Source: Paludibacteraceae bacterium
GTDB lineage: Bacteria > Bacteroidota > Bacteroidia > Bacteroidales > Paludibacteraceae
Reading direction: 5' to 3'
NCBI GenBank assembly: GCA_018056165.1
Contig: JAGPGD010000006.1
Location: forward strand, 1 to 64,000
DNA length: 64,000 nucleotides
Below, one piece after another: positions 19,101 through 29,400 of this stretch (the first letter of the stretch is position 1; the number at the start of each line of letters is the position of its first letter). The translations under genes were made by a program, and so were the position numbers. The notes beneath the pieces were generated by a model. That model was not told where the DNA came from and searched no databases. It saw only the letters and a program-made list of their open reading frames with translations.

Positions 19101-20459
19101 ATGAAAAAATTTTTTTGTCTTCTTAATTTTTTATTGTTAATATTTTGCTTACCAAATATAAATGCCCAAAAAAATTTAATTGATGGTATTGTGTGGGTTG
19201 TTGGTGATGATGCTATTTTGCGTTCAGAGGTTGAAGAATATAAATTGCGTGCTCAATATGAAGGTGTACCCATTCAAGGAGATCCTTATTGTGTCATTCC
19301 AGAACAGCTTGCTATTCAAAAACTATTCTTGCACCAGGCCCAATTGGATAGCATCACAGTAAACGAAAGTATCGTCAATAATCAGGTAGAAAATCGAATA
19401 AATTATTTCATTTCACAAATAGGATCCAAAGAAAAAATGGAAGAATACTTTGGAAAAAGTACAACAGAATTGCGTCAGGATCTTCGAGAAATAATTCGTG
19501 AGCAAATGATTATTCAACAAATGCAGCAAAAACTAGTTGGCAATATTAATGCGACTCCTGCTGAAGTACGACGTTTTTATAATCAATTGCCTGAAGATAG
19601 TATTCCAATGGTACCTTCACAAGTTGAATTGCAAATTATAAGTTATCAACCACCCATTCCTCAACAGGAAATCAACCGTATAAAAGAACAATTATTGGAT
19701 TTTACAAGACGAGTTAATAATGGTGAAGCAGATTTCTCAGTCCTGGCAAGACTGTATTCTGAAGATATAGAAAGTGCAAAACGTGGAGGTGAATTAGGCT
19801 TTCTGGGACGAGGACAATTGGTACCTGAATTTGCAGAAGTAGCCTTCAATCTCCAAGATCCCAAAAAAGTGTCACGAATTGTAGAAACTGAATTTGGATT
19901 TCATATTATTCAATTGATTGAAAAACGAGGCGACCGTATTAATTGTCGGCATATCCTGCTAAAACCACACATTTCTGAAGAAGATAAACAGAAAGCTTTT
20001 CATACAATGGATTCAATTGCCAATTTGATTCGTAATCAAAAAATGACTTTTGAACAAGCTGTCATTTATTATTCTCACGATAAAAATACAGCAATGAATG
20101 CAGGTTTGATGTTGAATGAGAAAACAGGCACTTCAAAATTTGAATATCAAGATTTACCTCCCGAAATTGCGAAAGTCGTTTACAACATGAAAGTGGGTGA
20201 AATTTCGGATCCTTTTTTAATGATTGATCCTAAAACCAATAAAGAAGTCGTTGCCATTGTAAAAGTCAAATCAAAAATTGAAAATCATAAAGCCAATTTA
20301 CGTGACGATTATTTATTGATAAAAAATTATTACGAAAACAAAAAAAGAGACGAGTTTTTGCGAAACTGGATTGCTAAAAAACAAAAGGAAACTTATATTA
20401 GAATTGATCCAGCATGGCAAAACTGTGAATTCCAATATCCAGGTTGGATAAAAAAATGA
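19101..20459 (+). CDS. SurA-type periplasmic chaperone / peptidyl-prolyl isomerase
   Basis: The protein is 452 aa with a signal peptide (1-22). A SurA N-terminal domain (~25-150) includes IVWVVGDDAILRSEVE. Two parvulin domains follow, ~170-275 (EFGFHIIQL end) and ~278-385. Length and order match SurA (428 aa in E. coli). It escorts outer-membrane beta-barrels to the BAM complex. The OstA-like gene follows after 28 bases, as in other Bacteroidota, tying it to envelope biogenesis. Confidence 0.9.
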   Translation: MKKFFCLLNFLLLIFCLPNINAQKNLIDGIVWVVGDDAILRSEVEEYKLRAQYEGVPIQGDPYCVIPEQLAIQKLFLHQAQLDSITVNESIVNNQVENRINYFISQIGSKEKMEEYFGKSTTELRQDLREIIREQMIIQQMQQKLVGNINATPAEVRRFYNQLPEDSIPMVPSQVELQIISYQPPIPQQEINRIKEQLLDFTRRVNNGEADFSVLARLYSEDIESAKRGGELGFLGRGQLVPEFAEVAFNLQDPKKVSRIVETEFGFHIIQLIEKRGDRINCRHILLKPHISEEDKQKAFHTMDSIANLIRNQKMTFEQAVIYYSHDKNTAMNAGLMLNEKTGTSKFEYQDLPPEIAKVVYNMKVGEISDPFLMIDPKTNKEVVAIVKVKSKIENHKANLRDDYLLIKNYYENKKRDEFLRNWIAKKQKETYIRIDPAWQNCEFQYPGWIKK

Positions 20460-20487
20460 TTTATCCTGCCAAATTCAATAATTTTAC

Positions 20488-22338
20488 ATGATTTCGTCCA
20501 TTTTTAAAAAAATACTTAATTCTTGTTTTTTAGCTAACAAAAGAATTGTGTATCAATACTTTGTTATTCTTTTTTTGTTTTTTATTCCTTTTCTCGCTTT
20601 ACAAGCTCAAAATAAGCCTAAACAATTAAAAGAAGAAATTTTAAAAGCACAAAAAGAATCAGAAAAACCACCAAAAGTCAAAAAGAAAGAATTAACCAAG
20701 CCTACAACAACCTTGCCCCCATTAAAGCCAGTAGCTCCAATAGCAAACCCTCTGGAAAATAAAAATGCTACGTTAATTTATCTGGAAAATTCTGAAATAG
20801 CCAGTTTTGATAAATTTCAGAATCCTGATATTCAGGTTTTAAAAGGAAATGTTATTTTTCGACATGAAAACGCATTGATGTATTGCGATAGTGCCTATTT
20901 TTATCCCAATTCAAATTCATTGGATGCTTTTGGTAATATTCGCATGGTGCAAGGTGATACTATATTTATATATGGTAATTTCTTATATTACGATGGAAAT
21001 ACTAAACTTGCGCGTTTAAGAAAAAATGTTCGCATGGAAAATCGGAAAACAGTTTTGACTACTGATAGTATGAATTATGATCGGATGATGAATTTGGCTT
21101 ATTATTATACCGGCGGAAAAATTCAGGATGAATTAAATACTTTAACTTCTATTTGGGGACAATATTCGCCTGTCACCAATGAAGCCATCTTCAAAAACAA
21201 AGTTCATCTGGAAAACGAAAATTTTATGATGGATGCTGATACTTTAAAATACAATACCAAAACAAATATTGCCAATATAGTAGGTAAAACGCATGTGATT
21301 TACAAGAATGAGACAGATATTTATTCAACCAGAGGATGGTATAATACAGCAAATGATCGTTCTATGCTTTTAGACCGCTCTATAGTAGAACAAAAAAATG
21401 GAAAATCACTTATAGGAGATACCATTTTTTATGATAAAAGACAAAAATATGGAGAAGCTTTTCAACATGTTATTTTAAAAGATACAGTAGAAAAAACTTC
21501 ACTTTTTGGAAATTATGTTTCTTATGATGAAAATTCAGAAAAAGGATTAGCTACCGATTCTGCTTTACTGGTTGACTGGTCATCGAAAGATTCTCTTTTT
21601 CTGCATGCTGACACATTAAAAACTTATAAGGATTCAATCTATAACATGGCTAATGGGTATTATCATGTGCGTTTTTTTAGAAATGATCTTCAAGGGGTTT
21701 GCGATTCTATATTTTATTCTGGACGTGATTCCATTATTTATTTATACGGAGAACCGATTCTCTGGTCAGAAGATTATCAAATCACAGGCGACTTTGTACA
21801 AGCTTTTTTGAAAAATAAAAAAATAGATCATGTTGTTATTCAACTATCAGCAATGGCTATTCAAAAGCATGATTCCATTCATTTTAATCAACTTTCAGGG
21901 AAAGAAATCATAGCTTATCTTGATAGCAATCAAATTAAAAAAATTGATATCAAAGGGAATGCAGAAACACTTTATTATCCTATTGACAGTAAAGATTCTA
22001 CCATAATCGGACAGAATAAAACACAAAGCAGTTACGTAACCGTTTATATGAAAGATAAAAAAGTGGATAGAATTGTGTTGACACCCGCTTCTTCAGGAAT
22101 AATTTATCCATTAGAAAAACTTTCAGAAAAAGATTTATATTTGAAAAACTATATCTGGCTACCTCATTTAAGACCACTGAAAAGCACTGATGTATTTTTG
22201 TCAAGTCCTTATGAATCACGCAGAAAGCCTCATTCAAGCAATGCAGAAAAAAATGTTTCTTTTTCCAATGCCCCTAATACAAATTTAGAAAAAAAAGATA
22301 ATGCTATAAAGGGAAAAAAAGACACCAATCTTCAATAA
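20488..22338 (+). CDS. OstA/LptA-like periplasmic protein
   Basis: The protein is 616 aa. An N-terminal membrane or signal segment (~22-41, ending ALQAQ) is followed by a Lys/Pro-rich linker, then OstA-like beta-jellyroll repeats from ~85 on. The typical repeats ENALMYCDSAYFYP, FGNIRMVQGDTIFIYGN and YNGG-type turns recur through ~500. LptA/OstA domains carry LPS across the periplasm. This long Bacteroidota form has no LptD barrel, so it is probably an LptA-like bridge or scaffold. The C-terminus is charged and disordered. Confidence 0.85.
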   Translation: MISSIFKKILNSCFLANKRIVYQYFVILFLFFIPFLALQAQNKPKQLKEEILKAQKESEKPPKVKKKELTKPTTTLPPLKPVAPIANPLENKNATLIYLENSEIASFDKFQNPDIQVLKGNVIFRHENALMYCDSAYFYPNSNSLDAFGNIRMVQGDTIFIYGNFLYYDGNTKLARLRKNVRMENRKTVLTTDSMNYDRMMNLAYYYTGGKIQDELNTLTSIWGQYSPVTNEAIFKNKVHLENENFMMDADTLKYNTKTNIANIVGKTHVIYKNETDIYSTRGWYNTANDRSMLLDRSIVEQKNGKSLIGDTIFYDKRQKYGEAFQHVILKDTVEKTSLFGNYVSYDENSEKGLATDSALLVDWSSKDSLFLHADTLKTYKDSIYNMANGYYHVRFFRNDLQGVCDSIFYSGRDSIIYLYGEPILWSEDYQITGDFVQAFLKNKKIDHVVIQLSAMAIQKHDSIHFNQLSGKEIIAYLDSNQIKKIDIKGNAETLYYPIDSKDSTIIGQNKTQSSYVTVYMKDKKVDRIVLTPASSGIIYPLEKLSEKDLYLKNYIWLPHLRPLKSTDVFLSSPYESRRKPHSSNAEKNVSFSNAPNTNLEKKDNAIKGKKDTNLQ

Positions 22339-22352
22339 TTCTATTGTGCTAA

Positions 22353-22371
22353 ATATCAAAAAGATATTTTT
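22353..22371. terminator. Weak hairpin between convergent OstA-like gene and argH
   Basis: AAATATC / GATATTT with loop AAAAA, followed by T-run, lies in the 32-base space between two convergent genes. The stem is only 7 bp and AT-rich. Confidence 0.3.
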
Positions 22372-23708
22372 TACAATAACAATGCTTTCTCCGCTTGATG
22401 AACTTTTTCAAAGTTGAATTGTGATAAAATCTCGTTCTTGTAAACAATAATTTTATCATTACATAAATTACCGATACTTCCCTGGTGAATATGATGAATC
22501 TTTTTTTCAGGTTTAAAACTGCCTGTTTTAATTTCATTTCCTACTTTCTTATAAGCATCACGGAAAGGTTCTCCTGCCTGCACCAAACGATTTACTTCTT
22601 CAACGCTAAAAAGATCATCGTAACGTGGATCGTCTAAGAGATGAGTATTTACTTCTATTTTTTCTACCATCATTGTTGCTATTTCTAAACAATTCAACAA
22701 TTCACTAAAAGCAGGAATAAAAATCTCTTTAATTATTTGAAAATCACGAAAATAGCCAGAAGGTAAATTATTAGTAATGGTCAAAATTTGTTGAGGAAGT
22801 GATTGAATTTTATTACATTTTGCTCTTAATAATTCAAAGACATCTGGATTTTTTTTATGTGGCATGATGCTGGAGCCTGTTGTAAATTCATCGGGCAAAT
22901 GGATGAATCCAAAATTCTGAGAATTGTATAAGCATACATCGTAAGAAAATTTTGAAAGAGTTGCTGCCACGCTGGCAAGAGCAAAAAGAACAATCCGTTC
23001 CATTTTTCCTCTTCCCATTTGAGCATAAATTACATTGTAATTCATACTATCAAATCCTAATAAATTAGTGGTCATTTGCCTATCGATAGGAAAAGAAGTA
23101 CCATAACCTGCAGCAGAACCAAGCGGATTCCGATTAGTGATTTTCCATGCTGATAACATAAGCTGTAGGTCATCTGCCAAACTTTCGGCATAAGCTCCAA
23201 ACCATAAGCCAAAAGAAGAAGGCATGGCAACTTGTAAATGCGTGTAGCCCGGCATTAAAACTTCCTTATATTTTTCACTTTGTGCTATAAATGAATCGAA
23301 TAACTCAACAACAGCGTGTACGATTTTTTCTATTTCAGTACGAGTAAAAAGTTTCAAATCCAATAAAATTTGATCATTTCTGGAACGGGCACTGTGAATT
23401 TTTTTCCCAACATCTCCAAGTTTGCGAGTCAACATTAATTCTATTTGTGAATGAACATCCTCTACCCCTTCTTCGATCTTAAAGTTTTCTTTTTCAATTT
23501 CTTGATAAATACTTTTTAACTCTTTTCTTAATAATTCCAATTCTTCTGGTTTAAGTAAACCAACAGCACATAGCATCTGAATATGAGCCAAAGTACCTAT
23601 CACATCATATTTTGCCAGATAACCATCCCATTTTTGATCTTCACCAATGGTGAAAGCTTCTATTTTGGCATTTAACTGTTTTGAATTTTTATCCCAAAGT
23701 TTTGGCAT
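22371..23708 (-). CDS. argH: Argininosuccinate lyase
   Basis: The protein is 445 aa. It belongs to the fumarase/aspartase superfamily: the signature GSSIMPHKKNPD, with the catalytic Ser loop, lies near 275-287; SARSRNDQ near 108-116 and MPGYTHLQVAMP near 150-161 are typical argininosuccinate lyase motifs. It splits argininosuccinate into arginine and fumarate. No other arg genes lie in the window. The SRPBCC and pyrE genes upstream run the same way with short gaps and may form one transcript. Confidence 0.94.
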   Translation of the reverse strand: MPKLWDKNSKQLNAKIEAFTIGEDQKWDGYLAKYDVIGTLAHIQMLCAVGLLKPEELELLRKELKSIYQEIEKENFKIEEGVEDVHSQIELMLTRKLGDVGKKIHSARSRNDQILLDLKLFTRTEIEKIVHAVVELFDSFIAQSEKYKEVLMPGYTHLQVAMPSSFGLWFGAYAESLADDLQLMLSAWKITNRNPLGSAAGYGTSFPIDRQMTTNLLGFDSMNYNVIYAQMGRGKMERIVLFALASVAATLSKFSYDVCLYNSQNFGFIHLPDEFTTGSSIMPHKKNPDVFELLRAKCNKIQSLPQQILTITNNLPSGYFRDFQIIKEIFIPAFSELLNCLEIATMMVEKIEVNTHLLDDPRYDDLFSVEEVNRLVQAGEPFRDAYKKVGNEIKTGSFKPEKKIHHIHQGSIGNLCNDKIIVYKNEILSQFNFEKVHQAEKALLL

Positions 23709-23754
23709 ATATAATAATTGTATTACTAAATAACTATAATTAATTTTGAATAAG

Positions 23755-24183
23755 TTAATTGTTCATATTTAGTGCTGAACTAATCGTATCTGCCAGCAAA
23801 TTTACCATTTCTTTCAGTTTGCTATCCACCATCACTTTAATCATTAAAGGAATATCAGCTTCGATACTTAACTTCATATTTGTTTCATTTTCTGCAGTTT
23901 CATTTAATCGTATCCATGCATTCATTTTCACAGGAAAATATTCAGACTGAAACTTTACAATTTCAAAAGGTTTTCTTTCAATAATTCTAAAGCCAATTTT
24001 ACCAAAAGTCTCAATGGAAAAATTAAAACTGTCTGCATCAAATTGCAAATCTTTTAATTTATCTTTTACTTCAGATTTGTTACCATCTAACAAACTTTCT
24101 AAATTTGTCAGATCGCTCAACTGATTAAAAACCTTTTCAATATTTGAAAAAATGGTTTTTACTTCACTTTCGTAGTTCGTCAT
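23755..24183 (-). CDS. SRPBCC (START/polyketide-cyclase-like) family protein
   Basis: The protein is 142 aa, beta-rich, with the START-like/SRPBCC shape: a first strand and helix pair (IFSNIEKVFNQLSDLTNLESLL), central strands, and a long C-terminal helix (MVDSKLKEMVNLLADTISSALN). Small Bacteroidota members of this fold have no assigned substrate. It lies between pyrE (29 bases upstream) and argH (46 bases downstream) on the same strand. Function unknown; hydrophobic ligand binding is the usual property of the fold. Confidence 0.75.
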   Translation of the reverse strand: MTNYESEVKTIFSNIEKVFNQLSDLTNLESLLDGNKSEVKDKLKDLQFDADSFNFSIETFGKIGFRIIERKPFEIVKFQSEYFPVKMNAWIRLNETAENETNMKLSIEADIPLMIKVMVDSKLKEMVNLLADTISSALNMNN

Positions 24184-24212
24184 TCAATTTATTTTTTTAT
24201 GAAATTATCTAA

Positions 24213-24851
24213 TCATATTTTATTTCCCCAACCGGCTGGATCTTTATGCCAATCTTCCAATATTGCATAATCTTCCTCAGAAATATATTTACTGGCCAAA
24301 GCTTGTTGAATAATGGCTTTATAATTGCACAAAGTGGTTAGTTTTACTTTTGCCGTCTTAAATTTTTCTTCAACCATTGGAAATCCGTAAGTAAAAATAG
24401 AAAATATACTCAACACTTGCGAACCATTATTTCGAATTGCTTCCACAGCTCTTAGACTACTTCCCCCGGTAGAAATCAAATCTTCTATTACTACTACTTT
24501 CTGACGTGGACGCAAATCTCCTTCAATTAAATTTTCCAGGCCGTGATCTTTGGGTGCGGAACGAACATAGATGAAAGGCAAACCTAATTCATCAGCCACC
24601 AGCACACCTTGAGCGATGGCTCCAGTAGCTACTCCAGCTATCACTTCAACCTCAGGATACATTTCCTGAATTAAACGAGTCAATTCAATTTTGATATAAT
24701 TCCTAACGGAAGGATAAGAAAGTGTTTTACGGTTATCACAATAAATCGGTGATCTCCAGCCAGATGCCCACGTGAATGGATTATGAGGCTGCAATTTAAC
24801 TGCTTTTATTTGTAAAAGTGCTGCTGCTATGTTTTTTTCTAACGTTTTCAT
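24213..24851 (-). CDS. pyrE: Orotate phosphoribosyltransferase
   Basis: The protein is 212 aa. The PRPP-binding motif VVVIEDLISTGGSS lies near 118-131 and PFTWASGWRSPIYCDNR is the usual orotate-binding start. It joins orotate to PRPP to make OMP in pyrimidine synthesis. Length and motifs fit the family well. It appears to lead a pyrE-SRPBCC-argH run. Confidence 0.95.
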   Translation of the reverse strand: MKTLEKNIAAALLQIKAVKLQPHNPFTWASGWRSPIYCDNRKTLSYPSVRNYIKIELTRLIQEMYPEVEVIAGVATGAIAQGVLVADELGLPFIYVRSAPKDHGLENLIEGDLRPRQKVVVIEDLISTGGSSLRAVEAIRNNGSQVLSIFSIFTYGFPMVEEKFKTAKVKLTTLCNYKAIIQQALASKYISEEDYAILEDWHKDPAGWGNKI

Positions 24852-25279
24852 CTCGTATTTATAAGATAATGAAATGATTATAATCCTTTGAAGCTATAAT
24901 TTTATTTTTTACAAATTTAAGCAAAGTATTTAAGAATTTAAGGGTAAAAAATATTCTTTATAACATATTTATTATTTTGATGACAGGAAAAATAAAACAA
25001 ATATTTTTCCAAAGATCAAAATGATTTCAAATGAAAAAATAAATTCTACATCGGACAATAAAATTTGTTAAAGATAGTAAAGTTATAAAACAAAATAAAT
25101 AAATGAATTACTATTTATTTTATTGATTAACAATAACTTAATTTTTTTTACATTTATGCAAAATTATTATGTTATAAAAATTCAAAAAAGTTTTGCTTTT
25201 AAAAAAGAATGTACTTAAATTTAAAGCGGATAAAAAAATTTGGTATCCACTAATAATCATCTAAAAATATTTTATTGAC
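24852..25279. other. Divergent intergenic region, no feature recognised
   Basis: About 430 very AT-rich bases lie between pyrE and the small DNA-binding gene. No clear promoter pair, hairpin or small gene could be supported. Confidence 0.45.
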
Positions 25280-25567
25280 ATGGAAAAAACAATAACATTC
25301 AACGAGCTTCGTAGAATCAAAGATTCTCTTCCCTCCGGTAGCATCACAAAAATTGCAAATGAACTTGGTTTGGAAGAAGAAACTGTTCGGAACTATTTTG
25401 GCGGTCATAATTTTAAGAACGGAAAAAGTTGTGGCATTCATATTGAGCCAGGTCCTGATGGTGGAATAGTCATGCTGGATGATACGAAAATTTTAGATAT
25501 TGCTTTACGCATTTTAGAAGAACAAAAAGAAAAAAAGGCAAATAAAGAAACAAAAAGCAGTGAATAA
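25280..25567 (+). CDS. Small HTH-containing DNA-binding protein
   Basis: The protein is 95 aa. A helix-turn-helix-like part (TKIANELGLEEETVRNYFGGHNF, ~23-45) is followed by a short beta segment (GIHIEPGPDGGIVMLDD) and a C-terminal helix with a charged tail. Small proteins of this layout are widespread in Bacteroidales and are annotated as DNA-binding. The target is not known. The stop codon lies inside the loop of a strong terminator. Confidence 0.72.
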   Translation: MEKTITFNELRRIKDSLPSGSITKIANELGLEEETVRNYFGGHNFKNGKSCGIHIEPGPDGGIVMLDDTKILDIALRILEEQKEKKANKETKSSE

Positions 25568-25583
25568 TTTCACTGCTTTTTTT
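25552..25583 (+). terminator. Terminator of the small HTH gene
   Basis: A 13-bp stem AAAAAGCAGTGAA / TTCACTGCTTTTT with loop TAAT is followed by Ts. The stop codon TAA at 25565-25567 is in the loop, so the gene ends inside its own terminator. Confidence 0.85.
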
Positions 25584-25793
25584 AATAACAAACAGGCATA
25601 ATCAGAAAAAATATCATTCAATTTTTTCTATCAATAATTTTTATCTTACATTTATTTTCATTTTTCCACCGCCAAATTTTACAATATAACTTTTGGTTTT
25701 GCTTTTTATGTAAATATTTTTATCAAAATCAACAACCCTTATTTTGCTGATAACCTTAATAACAAAACAAATCCTCCCAAAAAGTTAACCACC

Positions 25794-25884
25794 GTCCTGT
25801 CGGATTTGCAATCTGACAGGATTATTTGCGGATTTTAAATCCGCTATTAAACCAGCAAAGGATTACAAATCCTTTGTGACAGAG
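25794..25884 (-). repeat. R1 interspersed repeat, copy a (three hairpins)
   Basis: About 91 bases closely match 50295-50385 in opposite orientation. It holds three dyads in a row: a PyGTC-GGATT type hairpin (25797-25819 area), GCGGATTTTAAATCCGC, and AAAGGATTACAAATCCTTT. All share the core GGATT-N3-AATCC. Its right end runs into the coding frame of the pseudogene at 25847-26398 and supplies that frame's last residues and stop. Confidence 0.85.
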
Positions 25885-26398
25885 AACTGCTTCCCCAGCC
25901 CGATTTGTTCGTAGCGCGCGTGGCAGCATCGTACCAACCTAAACTGTAATCCGTACTCAATGTCGCATCAGTGGTCCCACCACTTTTCTTTACAGCATTC
26001 ACTGAATAAGGGAATGACATAAAATGCCATTTTGACGTTTGGTCGAAAGTAATTTTTGTTCTGACACCGCCATTTATCGTCAAACTGCATCCGTTTTTGT
26101 AAAATTCAGCCGCAGCGGTGGAAGTTTTGCCAAATATCATCCGGTTCAGTTCCAGAGCAGCAGTTGAATTGGTAGAAGACAAAAAACATACGGCACCCGC
26201 CTTTAACTGAATATCGGCTGAAGATTTTAATTTTCTCTGTTCAATTTTCAGTGAATCGGCTACAATAAAATTATTTGCTACATCTACTTCCGCCTGTGCA
26301 TTGGAACGATTCAACCGCAAAACACCAATGACATTGGTCGTGCCCTGCGTAGTCTGGTCAAAACGTATAGTTCCCAAATTCTTGGTCGATTCATCTCC
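25847..26398 (-). pseudogene. Internal/C-terminal fragment of a T9SS-type surface protein
   Basis: The frame is open from about 26398 to 25847 (~180 aa) but has no ATG; only a TTG near 26377. The sequence shows conserved features of large Bacteroidota surface proteins: a beta-helix-like part (ADSLKIEQRKLKSSADIQLK) and then KWHFMSFPYSVN and LGWYDAATRATNKSGW. It ends inside repeat R1, which provides the last six or so residues and the stop, so the normal C-terminus is lost. Upstream it abuts the stop of the giant protease gene of copy A. It is best read as a gene remnant cut at both ends. Confidence 0.7.
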
Positions 26399-26410
26399 TA
26401 AAATATATAA

Positions 26411-29400
26411 TTATTTCGTTTGAAATGTTAATTGTAATATTATATCGCCACTCGAATAATCCGTACTTTGATATTCGTAGGTATTATCAGTTGTTGGTTC
26501 TCCTTTTAAATCAAGATTTACATCTCTAAACGTATAGGACATTCTTTCTATTGCCGATTGTGTTTCTGCACTATTCCTTGTTTTGAAAGTAACTTTATCT
26601 CCACCTGTCAGAATTGTCATCGAATACAAGTTTTTTACCCATAAAGTTGCATCAATATAAAATTCACTCATCGGGTAGATAACTGGTTCGTCATTTTCAT
26701 CCTTATCTTCAAACTGATTAATGTATTTTTCATCGGAATGGATTTTTATACTTCCACGAACAAAATTATAGACAATTTTTTGTGTTATTTCTGAAATTTG
26801 GATAGTCGGCAATATAATAAGAGAATCTGGCTGTGGAGGATATTCGTCTCGAGTTTCATCTGAAAAATGCACATTTACAACATAAGAGGAATCGTTGATT
26901 TCACTTCTATGGCTACTATAATAATTCACGGTATAAGAAACTATAGTTGAACGGATTGGTGCCTTATGAACTCCTGAAATCACAAACCCATATTTGGCAT
27001 TCTGGCTAAAAGTATGAACAAATAAATTATTACCATTATTACCGGCAACCCATCCTCCTACAAGATTTTCAATATCATATACGGGAGTAGCTGTCAATTC
27101 AAACGAAGCTTCAAAATCGGTATTCCAACTAAAAGTTGACGGATTTGTTTTGTTAATGAACAAAAGAAAACACAAATTCTTTTTTTCTTTTGTAGCTTTT
27201 TCAGAATGTGCTTCGATAAAAATATTGTAATTAGTTGAGTCCGAAATATCCACATAAACGGTTTGTTGTTGGGTATCATCATACCTTCCGTAATAAACTT
27301 TGTAATTTTCATCAGGTTTATGAGAAGGTTTATAATTGACGACAACGGCTCTGTCAGGAGTGCTGTTATAGAGAATAAACATTTTTGTCGCCAGATAAGG
27401 GATATTGAACGTTACCTCATCTTTTTGAGGAGTTTGAACATTTTCATCGAATTTGTACACAATTTTATCTGAGAATTTTTTATATTTGCTTTGAGCAATA
27501 ATATAGGAATATGGATTGGGACCATCAGGGATGTCTAAAATTGTGAAATTATTATTCGATCCTTGCAGAAGGTATTTTACAAAATTTTCGTATTCATCAC
27601 CAATGTTCGATTTCAAATTCTTTTTGATATAACTGTCCAAATAATTGCGCCAATTTCCCAGCCACGTAGTTCCTTTAAGCAATGCGGCCGGGTTTAGTTT
27701 TTCACCCTCGCGATAGCTTCGCATGTAATGCAGAAAAGTGCCTGCCAAATAACAATAATAGATATTTCCCCACAGGTTTTGTGTCAAAATAGAGTAGTCC
27801 CAATAATCCCAGGAATTAGCAAGAAAATCATATATTGAATTGGATGATGTTCGTCCGTCCAGCAAGTATTGTTCCGATTCGCTGATGGGTATAGTATTTG
27901 CACCCCAAACCATTCTGTCAGAAAGATGAGCAGTGGCTTCCATCCAAAAAATATTTGAGGGATTGGCAGAAATGTAATAATCTTGTGTATAGTGCATATA
28001 TTCGTGAGCAAGTACACTTCTCAGTTTTGTCGGGCTTTTTATGTCACAATTGATGGTCAAGTAACCTTTGATCATTCCTAAAAGACCGACTACGCCATCG
28101 TTATCTTCCATTTTTTTGACATAAACCGTAAAATATTCTGGTACCGGCAAATTATTGGGCGATTCCTTGAAAGATTTCCTCACTTGGTCTAAAAATTCGC
28201 CAATATCCTGAAGGTAGAGTGGTGCATTTCCGCTATGCCACGGTTGTGGTGTTTGCTCATATTTTTCGTTCATCGTTTTAATATCTTCGAGCCGGTAGTA
28301 AACAATAATATTACCGCGTTGGTATTTTTCCCATTCTTTTTGTGGTAATTTTTTTACTATAGTCGGGATCACAATTGTTAAATGGTTAGTTTCGAAAAGA
28401 AGTGTGCTATCTTTTAAACTGATGTATGAATTGTCATAATAGACCCATTTATGAGCTTTATTATCGAAATACATCGCCTTAATTTGTTCGATATTTTCAT
28501 CATTGATTATTTTTTTATCGATGTTTTTTAATTTTATCAATAAAGGAATATCGAATGTTTCTCCAAAGCTGACAGTAACATCATAAGCGCTGCCTATATT
28601 CACAACACTGTCGGGTGGAGAAGGTGGATTGTCCAGTTTCACTATAGTCAGACGGAAATCCTTATCATAGATTTTTTCCGGAATGGTAACTTCAATGCTG
28701 TCAATTTTTACCGTCTGTGATTGGGTTTCCACGTTCAAGTTCTCGTCATACAGCACTTTGCCAAAAGGATTGACTTTGATGGTATCGCTCAATAATGGCT
28801 CACAATTGACATCCTGGACACTACAACGATAATAGGCTGGCGTTTTAGGCGAGAGTACCAGTTGCTGTTGGTTTACACTTATAAAATTTGCCTTTAAATC
28901 ATTTTGCGACATATCTTCGAAAAGATCTACCCATGTGGTTCCGTCCGATGAAGCTTGCCATTTCACTGCTCCTCTAACTTTTAATGGCGGAACAAGCGTT
29001 ACTATTTTATCTTCCACAATTTTTGAAGGAACATTATTGGAAGAAACCACATAAGAGTTTTTGTATTTCTCAGCAATCAATTCTTCTTCCGTAGCCAGTT
29101 GAAACGAAATGGTATCGGTAGTTACAAAATTTAAACATGGCAAACGGAACGGAGTTCCAGAAGATACATAAGTGTAAGTTGGCGATGAAGGATTGGTTAC
29201 CTTACAATAATATTTGTTTTTAATGTTCTTATCATTAATAATTATGGTCAAAATTGGGTTAGGTGAATCACTTATAGCTTTATTATTTTCTGCGGAGATC
29301 CAATTATATTGGTTGGTAGTCAATGTGAAAGGTGCAATTTCTCGAATATCAATACGGAGGGTGTCGCCGATTGCAGTTTTAAATATTTTTTTCGATAGGT

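Noticed and set aside
24852-25279. Riboswitch or leader RNA before pyrE or the HTH gene
   Set aside because: No conserved fold or stable hairpin could be identified in this AT-rich spacer.
25847-26377. Intact 176-aa gene starting at TTG
   Set aside because: No good start, an upstream end touching another gene, and a C-terminus made by repeat R1; a remnant is the better reading.
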